Of a stretch of 22,011 bases of DNA, positions 14,272 to 21,989 are shown piece by piece (the first letter of the stretch is position 1; every line of letters begins with the position of its first letter). The position numbers and the translations under genes were made by a program. The notes below the pieces were generated by a model. The model saw only the letters and a list, made by a program, of their open reading frames with translations, did no database searches and was not told the DNA's origin. Source of the stretch: Planctomycetota bacterium (lineage in GTDB: Bacteria; Planctomycetota; Phycisphaerae; Phycisphaerales; UBA1924); assembly GCA_023434205.1 (NCBI GenBank), contig JAEYTB010000230.1, positions 1 to 22,011 of the forward strand, given 5' to 3'.

Positions 14272-15318
14272 CTACTTGGCCGCTTGGGGGAGGAATCGCT
14301 CGATCACCTCCAACGCGGCGTGGAGGTACTTGGGGTTGCCTTCCCGCTCGACCAGGGCCGGGGCGCAAGCCGCCATCAGCACACGTCTTACGGTCGCCAG
14401 GTCGGCGTAAGACTCGTCGGTTGGCAGGCCCCGCTCCCGTCGGAACCGGGCCAGGACTGAAACGGGCTTAATGCCGTGGAGCAGCTCGGTATGCCCCCAA
14501 AACTGCCGCTCCAGGTAGAGGGCGTCCTCGGCCCAGTGGCCCGGGTGGACGAGGGCCAAGTCCACGAGGACACAGCCGTTGCGCACGCCAGGCAGTCCAT
14601 CCGGTATGGGGCGGCGCAGGGCGTTGCCGGGGTGCAGGTCGCCGTGGCACCATGAGTTGATGGCCCGAGACTCCCACTTTCCCTTGAGCACGGGGAGGGC
14701 CTTCTGGACCTTCTTGAGGCACTCGTTCCAGCGCTGCGAATCTGGCAGGTGTCCCTGCTTCATGGTTTCGCGGGCGTGCCGGATGGTGACGTCCCACGTG
14801 GGCGTCGGAGGGCGCGGGCCCAGTGGCATCGCTTTGAGAGCCGCCGCCTGAAAGTCCGCGGTAGCGGCCAGAAGGTCCATCGCGGCCTGCTCCGTGAAGG
14901 CCTTATGGAGCGTCGGCCCCTGGAGCCGCTCCACGATCACCCACGCGAGGTCGTAGCCGTTGAGCTGCTGGCCGGCGGCGACTACCCGCGGCGTGGGATA
15001 TCGCACGCACCGCTCGGACTCCCACTCCCCCTCGGGCACGTGTCCGAGCGCGGTGGTCCAGCGGTGCTCGAGCGGGCCGACGGGCAGCTTGATGAGCACG
15101 CCGATGCGCCCGCTGGGGCCCATGTCCCAGGTTGAGAAGCCGGTGGCCGCACCGCCGCGTTGCCAGGTGGCGCTGAACCACTCGATGGGGCCGAGCCGGC
15201 CGTGGGTCTCTTTCTGAAGGACCGGTGCGAGGGCGACGGCGAGGTCGTGGGTGTCGGCGACCGGCGGAGCGTTGTGCTCGTGATTGACGCGGTGGTCGGT
15301 GACGCCGCCTTCGCTCAT
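14272..15318 (-). CDS. APH-fold phosphotransferase family protein
   Basis: A 348-residue protein with ATG 15316-15318; a TTG seven codons upstream is less likely. The kinase-like fold is recognised from WCHGDLHPGNAL (catalytic loop, Asp227 and Asn232 as general base and metal ligand) and LVDLALVHPGHWAEDALYL, where Asp253 stands for the DFG aspartate in the form used by APH and choline-kinase-like enzymes. The N-lobe strand GRIGVLIKLPV has the ATP-binding lysine. No signal peptide. Members phosphorylate small molecules (aminoglycosides, choline, homoserine, fructosamine), so the substrate is not known; resistance should not be assumed. It is followed on the same strand by the Hc1 gene after 94 bp, and rsmA ends 60 bp from its start. 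Confidence 0.82.
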   Translation of the reverse strand: MSEGGVTDHRVNHEHNAPPVADTHDLAVALAPVLQKETHGRLGPIEWFSATWQRGGAATGFSTWDMGPSGRIGVLIKLPVGPLEHRWTTALGHVPEGEWESERCVRYPTPRVVAAGQQLNGYDLAWVIVERLQGPTLHKAFTEQAAMDLLAATADFQAAALKAMPLGPRPPTPTWDVTIRHARETMKQGHLPDSQRWNECLKKVQKALPVLKGKWESRAINSWCHGDLHPGNALRRPIPDGLPGVRNGCVLVDLALVHPGHWAEDALYLERQFWGHTELLHGIKPVSVLARFRRERGLPTDESYADLATVRRVLMAACAPALVEREGNPKYLHAALEVIERFLPQAAK

Positions 15319-15378
15319 CTGAGGACAGAGTACACGCAAGCGGGCTGCGCGGGAAGCGGGTTTGTGCGCTTCAAACAG

Positions 15379-16191
15379 TCAGGTGGATTGGTGGAGCGCG
15401 ATGAGCTGGTCCACCGTCAGGGCCTCGGCCCGGTCGGTGGGCTGGATGCCCGCGGGCCACGCGCGTTCCCGGCCAAGGATTGCCCCGAGTTGTTTGCGGC
15501 GCTTCTCGAAGAGACTTTGAACAAACGCGGCGAGGGCGCGGACATCGGGGGCCAGCGGCTCGGGCCGGCGGGTGAGGCTCACCATGGCGCTGGTCACATC
15601 CGGTCGGGGCCAGAAGCACTCGGGGGGCAGGGTGGCGATGAGCCGGACCTCCGCGGCCACCTGCGCGATGACGCTGAGGGTGCCGTAGTCCTTGGAGCCG
15701 GGTTTGGCCAGGAGGCGGTCGGCGACCTCGCGCTGGATGGTGACGAACTGGCCGACGCAGGCGGGGTGGTTGATCAGGAGCACGCTCATGACGGGGGTCG
15801 CGGCGCCGTAGGGGAGGTTGGAGACCAGGCGGAAGGGGCCGGGGCCCAGGGCGTCGAGGATGGCGGGGGCGAGGGTGCGCTTGTCGGCGAGGCAGTCGCC
15901 CTCGACGAGGGTGAAGCGGTCGGCGAAGGGGGCGAAGTGCTCTCGGAGGTGGGCGGCCAGGCCGCGGTCGATCTCGGCGGCGACGACGCGGCAGCCGCGG
16001 GCGAGGAGCTCTTCGGTGAGGGCGCCGGTGCCGGGGCCGACCTCAAGGACGGTGTCGCCGGGCTGGAGGGCGGCGGAGTCGACGAGCTTGCGGATGAGGT
16101 TGTGGTCGAGGAGGAAGTTCTGGCCGAAGGCCTTGCGGGGGGAGAGGCCGCGTTTTTCGAGGATGGCCTTGATGTCGGAGAGGGTTTGCAC
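15379..16191 (-). CDS. rsmA: 16S rRNA (adenine1518-N6/adenine1519-N6)-dimethyltransferase RsmA/KsgA
   Basis: A 270-residue SAM-dependent enzyme that dimethylates two adjacent adenines in helix 45 of 16S rRNA during small-subunit assembly. Motifs: KAFGQNFLLD (20-29), SAM loop VLEVGPGTGALTEE (48-61), the acidic AAEID that binds ribose, VEGDCL, and the catalytic NLPYGAATP (125-133, the NLPY motif). A C-terminal helical domain ends the protein. The GTG at 16189-16191 gives the family start (QTLSDIKAILEKRGL); an upstream GTG at 16245 would add 18 residues that look unlike the family. It is divergent from the secreted protein gene with 60 bp between starts. High confidence. Confidence 0.95.
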   Translation of the reverse strand: MQTLSDIKAILEKRGLSPRKAFGQNFLLDHNLIRKLVDSAALQPGDTVLEVGPGTGALTEELLARGCRVVAAEIDRGLAAHLREHFAPFADRFTLVEGDCLADKRTLAPAILDALGPGPFRLVSNLPYGAATPVMSVLLINHPACVGQFVTIQREVADRLLAKPGSKDYGTLSVIAQVAAEVRLIATLPPECFWPRPDVTSAMVSLTRRPEPLAPDVRALAAFVQSLFEKRRKQLGAILGRERAWPAGIQPTDRAEALTVDQLIALHQST

Positions 16192-16251
16192 GGGGGAAGC
16201 GTAGATGCGAAAAGGTTGCAACTGATGTCTGTCCGGGCGGTACACCAGACC

Positions 16252-17607
16252 ATGAACATCTCGAAACTCGTATCCCTCGGCTTCGCACTTGTCCCTGCTT
16301 CCGCCTCGTGGGCACAGCCTTGTTCACCCACGTGGGAGGCCAACACACCGGGGTTCAACGGCGCCGTTCAGACCCTGATTTCGGGTGACCTCGGGGCCGG
16401 CCCGCGGCTGTACGCCGGCGGCGCTTTCACGGTCGACGGCTCGAAAGTGGCGGTGTGGACCGGCAGCGGCTGGGAGGGGGTGGGGACGGGGCTACCAAAC
16501 AGCGCGGTTCAGTCGCTGCTGGTCTTCGATGATGGCCAAGGGCCTGCGCTGTATGCCACCGCGTTCACCGGCGTGTTTCGATTGCAGGGCGTGACCTGGC
16601 AGCGCCTGCCCGACTTGAGCGGGCCCAACTTGACGCTCAGCACCGTTGATCCTGATGGACCTGGACCTGAGCCGGTACGGTTGTGTGTGGCGGGCTCGTT
16701 CTCGTTCCCGTTCCCACGCACGGAGGTAGGGTGTGCATACTGGGATGGCGTCGCGTGGCAATCGGTGGGGAGTGGAATCCCAGCCACCAGCGCTCTCTCG
16801 TGCGAAGTGGTGTCGGCCGCGAACCTGGACCCCGACGGGGACGGGCCCGAGCCATCGGCGTTGTACGTGGTCGGCGCTTTCAACTCCACGCAGTTCTGCA
16901 GCATCGTGAAGTGGGATGGGTCCACGTGGAGCCGCGAGGCCGCACACCTGACCGGCTCTTCGAGGTATGCAGGGGCACTGGCGGTATTCGATGACGGGAC
17001 AGGGCCGGCGCTCTACGTTTCCGGCAACTTCATCAACGGGAATCAGCTCATCCGGTACCGCGGCGGCACGTGGACGGCGGTTGGCAACCCCCAGTACTTG
17101 GTATCTGGCCTGGGCCGCGACGGGGTACGGGGGATGGCGGTGGTCAACGACGGTTCGGGCCCGATGCTGCTCTTCGGAGCGAGGCTCTGGTCGAGCGCGA
17201 GCGGTCATATGCTGGCCTGGCGGCGGGGCGGATTGGCGCCCTACTCGCTCGGAGTCGGAGTTTTCCCTTCGATAAGCTCTCCAGTCAACGCGCTCGTCAC
17301 CGTGCGCGACGCGGCGGGGACCTACCTCGCGGTCGGCGGCTGGATCTCGGGCGTTCTGGATGCGGTCGGGCAGTACAGTCCCGTGAGCTACTTCGCGCGA
17401 ATCTCGCTCTGCCCGGACATCTGCAACTCCGACTTTGACCACGACGGCGATGCCGCGACCGACGCCGACATCGAGGCGTTCTTTGCCTGCCTCGCGGGCG
17501 ACTGCTGTGTCACGTGCATCTCCGCGGACTTCAACGGCGATGGGGATATCGGCAACGACGCGGATATCGAGAGCTTCTTCCGGGTGCTGGCGGGCGGGAA
17601 CTGCTGA
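16252..17607 (+). CDS. Secreted beta-propeller-like protein with dockerin-like C-terminus
   Basis: A 451-residue protein. ATG 16252-16254 gives a clear signal peptide (MNISKLVSLGFALVPASASW, then AQ); an ATG at 16225 is a second choice. The body has loosely repeated units in which a W-rich strand such as VAVWTGSGWEGVG, CAYWDGVAWQSVG or IVKWDGSTWSREA is followed by FDDG or DPDG segments and a strand LYVSGNF, so a propeller fold is likely. The last 65 residues hold two calcium-loop repeats, DFDHDGDAATDADIEAFF and DFNGDGDIGNDADIESFF, each followed by a cysteine-containing turn (FACLAGDCC, FRVLAGGNC). This is the dockerin-like cap seen on many secreted Phycisphaerae proteins. It probably fixes the protein at the cell surface, though no cohesin partner is seen here. 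The molecular role of the body is unknown. Confidence 0.85.
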   Translation: MNISKLVSLGFALVPASASWAQPCSPTWEANTPGFNGAVQTLISGDLGAGPRLYAGGAFTVDGSKVAVWTGSGWEGVGTGLPNSAVQSLLVFDDGQGPALYATAFTGVFRLQGVTWQRLPDLSGPNLTLSTVDPDGPGPEPVRLCVAGSFSFPFPRTEVGCAYWDGVAWQSVGSGIPATSALSCEVVSAANLDPDGDGPEPSALYVVGAFNSTQFCSIVKWDGSTWSREAAHLTGSSRYAGALAVFDDGTGPALYVSGNFINGNQLIRYRGGTWTAVGNPQYLVSGLGRDGVRGMAVVNDGSGPMLLFGARLWSSASGHMLAWRRGGLAPYSLGVGVFPSISSPVNALVTVRDAAGTYLAVGGWISGVLDAVGQYSPVSYFARISLCPDICNSDFDHDGDAATDADIEAFFACLAGDCCVTCISADFNGDGDIGNDADIESFFRVLAGGNC

Positions 17608-17624
17608 CCACGCCGAAAAACCCG

Positions 17625-18512
17625 CTACCAGTCCCCCGCCACGATCTTCTCCACCGCCACGCCCACGCCGTCCTCGGTGTTGCTCAGCGTGTGGCGCTGT
17701 GCCGCGGCCTTGATGAGGGGGATGGCGTTGCCCATCGCGACGCCCAGGGCGGCGTTGCGGATCAGGGTCTCATCGTTAACCTCGTCGCCGATGGCGGCGA
17801 TGCGGTCGGTGCGCAGGCCGAGCTTCTTTGCGAGGACGTTGACGGCGGACCATTTGTTGGCGCCGATGTCGAAGAGCTCGAGGACGTGGAGCATGCGGCC
17901 GCCGGCGCGGCTGGCGTGCTCGGGGGCGACGACGGCGCCGAAGCTGTGCATGCAGGCGCGGTCGCCGCAGATGCCGGCGAGGTCGGACTTGATCTCTTCC
18001 ATGACATCGGAGAAGCCGCAGGCGCCCACGCGCACGGTGTGCTCGGGGTGGTCGTCCTCTTCGAGGTCGCGGGCGTAGCGAACGCGGACGTTCATGGACT
18101 CGAACCACCACTGGGTGACGGGGTCGAGGGGGAGGTTGTCCCTGCCGCGGACGACGAGGTAGTCGTAGCCGGCCTGCACGGGGTCTTTGAGGACGAGGGC
18201 GGCGTGCTGGTGCTCGAGGAGGCGGTGGACGGTTCGCTCGACGAGGCCCAGGTCGATGGCGAAGCGGTGGACTGTCCCGCCGGAGACCGGATCGGCGACG
18301 ATCGCTCCGCCGGCGACCACCACCGGGTCCACCTGCTCGATCTGCTCGATGATGTGCCGGCACTCCACCAGGCCCCGCCCCGTACACACGGCGATGCGCA
18401 TGCCCGAGTCGCGGGCGAGCTTGAGGGCTTCGAGGTTGCGCACCGAGACCTTGCCGCGGGGGTCCAGCAGCGTTCCGTCGAGGTCGATGGCGAGAAGGTC
18501 GTATCGGGGCAC
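17625..18512 (-). CDS. Cof-type HAD-superfamily phosphatase (HAD-IIB)
   Basis: A 295-residue HAD phosphatase. The start is set at GTG 18510-18512, just before the family N-terminus PRYDLLAIDLDGTLLD; a TTG two codons earlier is possible, and the longer open frame above only translates palindromic repeats. Motif I DLDGT carries both aspartates, motif II is AVCTGRG with Thr, and motif IV is AAIGDEVNDETLI, with the C2-type cap in between, so the catalytic set is complete. Cof-type enzymes dephosphorylate sugar phosphates, pyridoxal phosphate or flavin precursors; the substrate is not deducible. It ends 17 bp from the convergent secreted protein gene. Cytoplasmic. Confidence 0.9.
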   Translation of the reverse strand: MPRYDLLAIDLDGTLLDPRGKVSVRNLEALKLARDSGMRIAVCTGRGLVECRHIIEQIEQVDPVVVAGGAIVADPVSGGTVHRFAIDLGLVERTVHRLLEHQHAALVLKDPVQAGYDYLVVRGRDNLPLDPVTQWWFESMNVRVRYARDLEEDDHPEHTVRVGACGFSDVMEEIKSDLAGICGDRACMHSFGAVVAPEHASRAGGRMLHVLELFDIGANKWSAVNVLAKKLGLRTDRIAAIGDEVNDETLIRNAALGVAMGNAIPLIKAAAQRHTLSNTEDGVGVAVEKIVAGDW

Positions 18513-18530
18513 CGGCAAGAGTACGGGGGG

Positions 18531-18639
18531 GCGGGCTTTCAGCCCGCGGCCGAGGTCTTCGGGTCCAAGATGGCGTTGCGGGCTGGAAGCCCGCCTCCCC
18601 GGGTGCGCTGCAAGACTTTGTTGCGGGCTAAAAGCCCGC
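18531..18639. repeat. Three copies of a REP-like palindrome
   Basis: Copy 1 (18531-18547), copy 2 (18578-18594) and copy 3 (18623-18639) each fold as GCGGGCT-NNN-AGCCCGC; the centres differ (TTC, GGA, AAA). Copies 2 and 3 are in the same orientation, share the leading GTT and the trailing CNCCCCGGGT, and lie 45 bp apart; copy 1 is reversed and has the same C/G-run on its outer side. Copy 3 contains the stop codon of the diguanylate cyclase gene (18628-18630). Together they fill the gap between that gene and the HAD gene and may end the upstream transcript. Confidence 0.8.
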
Positions 18640-19944
18640 CCCCCCGGGTTCCGGGGCGGGGCCGAAGGTGATGGCGTTCTTGCCCTGGCGCTTGCTGGCC
18701 AGCGCGTTGCGGTCCGCGGCATTGAGCAGTTGCTCCACCGTGACGCCGTCCCAGGGGTACGTCGCCAGCCCGCCGGAAATCGTCAGCGTGCCCGCCGCGA
18801 GGCCCGCGAGCTTGGGGAACCTGTGCTGCTGCACCTGCTGCTGGAAGCGCTGCGCGATGGCGAACACGGAGGCGGGGTGACGGCTGCCCTCCTGGCGCGG
18901 GCCCTCGGGCTCGTAGAAGATCACGGCGAACTCATCGCCGCCGATACGGCAGACGCGGTCGGTGGGCCGGATGGTGCTGCGCATCAGCTTCACCGTCTCG
19001 CGGAGGATCTCGTCGCCGGCGTCGTGCCCGTAGCGGTCGTTGTAGACCTTGAAGTCGTCGATGTCGAAGAGCATGATCGTCACGTTGCGGCGCGCTGTGC
19101 GCGCCTGCTCAAGGGCCGAGGCCAGGAACCGCTCGAAGTAGCGGCGGTTGTAGGCGCCGGTGAGGGGGTCGGTGAACGCCGCGGCACGGAGCTGGGCCTG
19201 CTGGTCGCGCAGGCGGAGCCACGCCGCGAGCCACCGGGCCTGGAGCGCGAGCATGGCGCGGTTGACGGCCTGCCCGCGGAGGTAGCCCAGCACCTCGCCC
19301 TCCCACAAGACGGGCTGGTCGCCGGCGTGCTCCTCGGGCCGGGGCGCATCGGCCCCCTGCGGCACAAACTCGATGGCGTCATCGCCGGTGCGGGCCCGGA
19401 TCAGGGCCAGGGCGGGGGCGAGCACATCCTTGCCGCGGACCATGAGCTGCACGAGCTCGAGGTCGCCCATATCGGTGCTGGCGGCGCCCTCGGGGTCGGG
19501 CATCACCGACGGCTCCGGCATCCTGGGCTGGGGTTGCGGGGCTGCCGGCCGGGCCGGCTCCGCGTTAACGTGCGATCCGTTGCCGCCGGCCACGCTCCGG
19601 ACGCGGCGGCGCAGGTCTTCGGGCGAGAGCTCCGGCGTGAGGAAGCCGTCGAAGGGCGAGCCCTCGGCGCGGGCCCCGACGCCCAGGACGACCACCGCCG
19701 GGTTGGCCACCCGCAGGCCGCGGACGAACTCGGCGACCTTCCCGCCTCCATGACCGTTGGACGCTTCTTTCAAGGACTTCTCCGCATCGGCCCCCACCAC
19801 CACTACGCCGGCCGGGGCGTCGCTGATCGGGGCGGCCAGGATGGCGACGGCCTCCAGCGGGGTCGCGGCCCGCTCGAGCTCGAACTGCGGGTCCAGCCGC
19901 AGCGCACCATCGACCCCCGTCCGCCCTACGAGGATGACCCGCAC
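18628..19944 (-). CDS. Diguanylate cyclase (GGDEF) with N-terminal receiver-like domain
   Basis: A 438-residue cytoplasmic protein. The start is GTG 19942-19944 with AAAGGAC nearby as ribosome-binding site. Residues 1-120 (VRVILVGRTGVDGALRLD..., VVVVGADAEKS, PAVVVLGVGARAEG) look like a receiver fold without a clear phosphoacceptor pocket. A proline-rich linker (about 125-155) and a small sensor-like stretch (160-225) follow. Residues 250-428 are a complete GGDEF domain: FTDPLTGAYNRRYFERFL, FDIDDFKVYNDRYGHDAGD, then the active-site loop CRIGGDEFAV (335-339). It makes cyclic di-GMP from two GTP. An RxxD inhibitory site (326-329) lies five residues before GGDEF, so product feedback is expected. 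The last residues (GGAGF, stop) are encoded within palindrome copy 3, evidence that the element inserted into or eroded the 3' end. Confidence 0.93.
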   Translation of the reverse strand: MRVILVGRTGVDGALRLDPQFELERAATPLEAVAILAAPISDAPAGVVVVGADAEKSLKEASNGHGGGKVAEFVRGLRVANPAVVVLGVGARAEGSPFDGFLTPELSPEDLRRRVRSVAGGNGSHVNAEPARPAAPQPQPRMPEPSVMPDPEGAASTDMGDLELVQLMVRGKDVLAPALALIRARTGDDAIEFVPQGADAPRPEEHAGDQPVLWEGEVLGYLRGQAVNRAMLALQARWLAAWLRLRDQQAQLRAAAFTDPLTGAYNRRYFERFLASALEQARTARRNVTIMLFDIDDFKVYNDRYGHDAGDEILRETVKLMRSTIRPTDRVCRIGGDEFAVIFYEPEGPRQEGSRHPASVFAIAQRFQQQVQQHRFPKLAGLAAGTLTISGGLATYPWDGVTVEQLLNAADRNALASKRQGKNAITFGPAPEPGGAGF

Positions 19945-19983
19945 CGTTTGTCCTTTGCCAACGCCCACACCACGCTCCCTTAT

Positions 19984-20049
19984 CCGCCCTCCGGGCGGCC
20001 GTCCCTGCCGGGGCACTTCCGTGGCACACGACCGTGCCGCTGGGCACGG
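19984..20049. repeat. Two strong hairpins in the intergenic region
   Basis: CCGCCC-TCC-GGGCGG (19984-19998) and CCGTGCC-GCTG-GGCACGG (20032-20049) are perfect stems within a 126-bp gap between the diguanylate cyclase gene and the gene before it. Neither is followed by a U-tract on the transcribed strand. They may act as a processing or transcription stop or be REP-like elements. Confidence 0.5.
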
Positions 20050-20070
20050 GGCGGTCTCCAACCGCACGGG

Positions 20071-20700
20071 TCAATTGTGTGCTTTGCGCGGCTCAATGGC
20101 GAGCAGCATGGCCAACTCTTCGTCGGTCAGGAGGTGCGCGGGCCGCTCAGGCCGCGCCTCCTGCTCCGTCCCCCCGCGGAGGGGCTTGTTATTGGACGCG
20201 TGCGGTGCTTTGACCTCCGGCAGCGGCGCAGGTGCCGTCATTTTCGGCCCCTCGTCGTCGTCCCCGGCGAGCCGCAGGGCCGGTGCCGACGCGTTTGGTT
20301 GAGGCGCTTTGGGCGTCGCCGGGGCGGGCCAGGGCTTCTCCTGCGACCGCCAGGCACCCCGCTCAACGCTCCCCACCGCCCGGATCTGGGGCGACGGCGA
20401 CCCCTCGTACGCCCACAACGCCGCATCGGGAACGTAGCGGTCGGCCATTCCCAGCACCTCGCCCATCGCGGGCTGTGCCGAGGGCTCGACCACCAGCAGC
20501 ACGTTCACGGCCCCCTGCCCGGCGCGGCAGAGGTACACCATCGCCTCGAACTCGCTCTCGGCGTGGACCGCCGCGCAGCCGGCCTTGGAAAGCGCGTGGG
20601 TCAGGTGGTCGGGCACGGGAGTGCCGCGCCGCCGCCAGACCACGCACCGGGCCCGCTGCAAGCCGTCCTTTGCCAGCCCGTCCTGGTTCCCCACGCTCAT
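20071..20700 (-). CDS. Protein of unknown function, possibly receiver-like
   Basis: A 209-residue protein starting at ATG 20698-20700. Residues about 15-110 alternate strands and helices (RCVVWRRRGTPVPDHLTHAL, NVLLVVEPSAQP, DAALWAYEGS) in a way that could be a degenerate receiver or Rossmann-like fold, but the phosphorylatable aspartate and the other conserved acids are not evident. The second half is proline- and alanine-rich, low in complexity and probably disordered, ending in a short helix (LLTDEELAMLLAIEP) that might be a docking peptide. It precedes the diguanylate cyclase gene on the same strand, so the two could act together; 126 bp with two hairpins separates them. No signal peptide. 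I do not recognise a known family. Confidence 0.65.
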   Translation of the reverse strand: MSVGNQDGLAKDGLQRARCVVWRRRGTPVPDHLTHALSKAGCAAVHAESEFEAMVYLCRAGQGAVNVLLVVEPSAQPAMGEVLGMADRYVPDAALWAYEGSPSPQIRAVGSVERGAWRSQEKPWPAPATPKAPQPNASAPALRLAGDDDEGPKMTAPAPLPEVKAPHASNNKPLRGGTEQEARPERPAHLLTDEELAMLLAIEPRKAHN

Positions 20701-20755
20701 ACCCGCAGTGTACGGGTGACGGCCCCGAAGCCCAAGGGGAAATCGAGCGGTTGGG

Positions 20756-21403
20756 CTAGCGTGCGGCCCGCGTGCGGTCCACAAACTCGTCCGCCCTGAG
20801 AACCACCAGCCCCACCTGGTTCATCATGGGCTCGGCCAGGGCTTCCAGGTTCACTTCCGGCTGCGGACGGGGCGGCAACGCCGCGGTGTTGCGGTGATGC
20901 TTGACGAACAGCATCTGGTCCTGGATCGCGGCGACGACCTTCTCCATCTCGTCGCCGGCCTGGTCCATCTGCTCGGCGACGACGCGGAACCTGGCCTTGT
21001 AGTCGTTGAGGCTGCGGCGGCTGGCCTCCCGCAGGGTCTTGTCGTCGTAGTCCTCCAGTTCGCGGCCCCACTGGCTGAAGTGCTCGTTGGCGCTGTTGCG
21101 GGCGAGCTTGAGGCGCCGGTCGGCGCTGTGGCGGCGCGACTCGCACCGGGCAAGCTGGCGGCGGATGACGTCGTACGCCTCCTGAGGCCGGGCTCCGGTG
21201 GAGGCCTCCGCCCTGATCTTGCGCACCGCCTCCACGATCTGCTCGCCGGCCAGGACGTGGGCATCTCGCGCCGACTCGACGTTGCGGGCCAGCACGGCCA
21301 TCTTGTTGTGCGTAAAGGCGTCGAACCGCGCGGGGTCCTTGTCCGTGACGCACCCGCCCAGGCCCATTCCAATGATCACGCACAGCAGCAGGCACCGCAC
21401 CAT
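20756..21403 (-). CDS. DUF2959-family lipoprotein
   Basis: A 215-residue lipoprotein: MVRCLLLCVIIGMGLGGC gives a type II signal peptide with lipobox LGGC (lipidated Cys18). The rest is almost fully helical with charged heptads (ESARDAHVLAGEQIVEAV; REASRRSLNDYKARF) and the family block AIQDQMLFVKHHRNTAAL. This resembles DUF2959 lipoproteins, which have no assigned function; a periplasmic coiled coil is expected. The start is ATG 21401-21403, 17 bp after the bactofilin stop, so the two are probably in one operon. The gene downstream starts 55 bp on. An association with cell-envelope or cytoskeletal organisation is an inference from the neighbour only. Confidence 0.82.
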   Translation of the reverse strand: MVRCLLLCVIIGMGLGGCVTDKDPARFDAFTHNKMAVLARNVESARDAHVLAGEQIVEAVRKIRAEASTGARPQEAYDVIRRQLARCESRRHSADRRLKLARNSANEHFSQWGRELEDYDDKTLREASRRSLNDYKARFRVVAEQMDQAGDEMEKVVAAIQDQMLFVKHHRNTAALPPRPQPEVNLEALAEPMMNQVGLVVLRADEFVDRTRAAR

Positions 21404-21420
21404 GCCCACAGCGTACCCGC

Positions 21421-21813
21421 TTACTGGGGCTGCGGGACGCCGATCCGGAGCATCCCCTCGATGACCGCCCCGCGCTCGACGACGATCGTCGGGGCCTGGC
21501 AGTCGCCCTTGACCCGTGCGCTGCGGCCCAGGTACAGCGGCCCCAGGCTCACGACCCGGGCCTCGACCGCCCCAAGGATGTCCACGCCCTCGCACGCCTC
21601 GATCTGCTTGGTGACGGCCCGGCCCTTTTTCTCGACCAGGACCTTGCCGCAGGTGGTCAGCTTGCCCGCGAACCCGTTGTCGCGCACGAGCAGATCGTCC
21701 AGGATCAACCCGCGGTGGCACAGTGGGCACGACGCTGACCGCGCCGCCAATGAGACAAAGATCTCCTTGCGGCAGTGGTAGCAGCGGACCATTCGTTCTT
21801 TGACCGGGGGCAT
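21421..21813 (-). CDS. Bactofilin-type polymer-forming protein with N-terminal zinc finger
   Basis: A 130-residue protein. ATG 21811-21813 is chosen because GGAGGGG stands about five bases before it; GTG 21819 would sit directly on that site. Residues 8-37 hold Cys11-x2-Cys14 and Cys29-x2-Cys32 (CYHC...CPLC), a zinc-ribbon finger. Residues 45-128 form a short right-handed beta-helix typical of bactofilins (polymer-forming cytoskeletal proteins): repeated valine/glycine strands such as GVDILGAVEARVVSLGP, SARVKGDCQAPTIVVERGA and VIEGML. The bactofilin part is shorter than the usual 100-120 residues, so assembly may differ. Bactofilins build filaments linked to cell shape and polarity. It leads the DUF2959 lipoprotein gene and shares its N-terminus with a divergent gene at the right edge. 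Confidence 0.85.
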   Translation of the reverse strand: MPPVKERMVRCYHCRKEIFVSLAARSASCPLCHRGLILDDLLVRDNGFAGKLTTCGKVLVEKKGRAVTKQIEACEGVDILGAVEARVVSLGPLYLGRSARVKGDCQAPTIVVERGAVIEGMLRIGVPQPQ

Positions 21814-21880
21814 CTCCACCCCTCCTGCGAGCAGGCGGCCGGGCGATCAGGCCGCGTTGTTGGCGGCCGGGGCCTGGCCC

Positions 21881-21921
21881 GCCCACGCCTTCTGCGGCGC
21901 AGCGCCCCAGAAGGCGTGGGC
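21881..21921. repeat. Perfect 14-bp palindromic hairpin in the divergent promoter region
   Basis: GCCCACGCCTTCTG (21881-21894) pairs fully with CAGAAGGCGTGGGC (21908-21921). The 13-base loop has its own GGCGC-A-GCGCC symmetry. It lies in the centre of the gap between the bactofilin gene and the divergent gene at the right edge, 1.0-1.1 hairpin lengths from either start. It may be another REP-like element or an operator. Confidence 0.75.
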
Positions 21922-21989
21922 CAACCAGCCCTCCGCGACCGGCAACGCAGCCTGAGACGTGCCAGGTCTGATCGCAGGGAGGGGTGGAG

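Noticed and set aside
14272..15318. Considered as an antibiotic-resistance aminoglycoside phosphotransferase
   Set aside because: Only the general fold is supported; there are no mobile elements nearby and the family has many metabolic substrates.
15160..16251. Long open frame leading into the dockerin-like protein
   Set aside because: It is antisense to rsmA and the APH-fold gene and low in complexity. The signal peptide starts at 16252.
18513..18722. 70-residue N-terminal extension of the HAD phosphatase
   Set aside because: It is a translation of the three palindromes and the end of the GGDEF gene. Motif I of the family is at the start when GTG 18512 is used.
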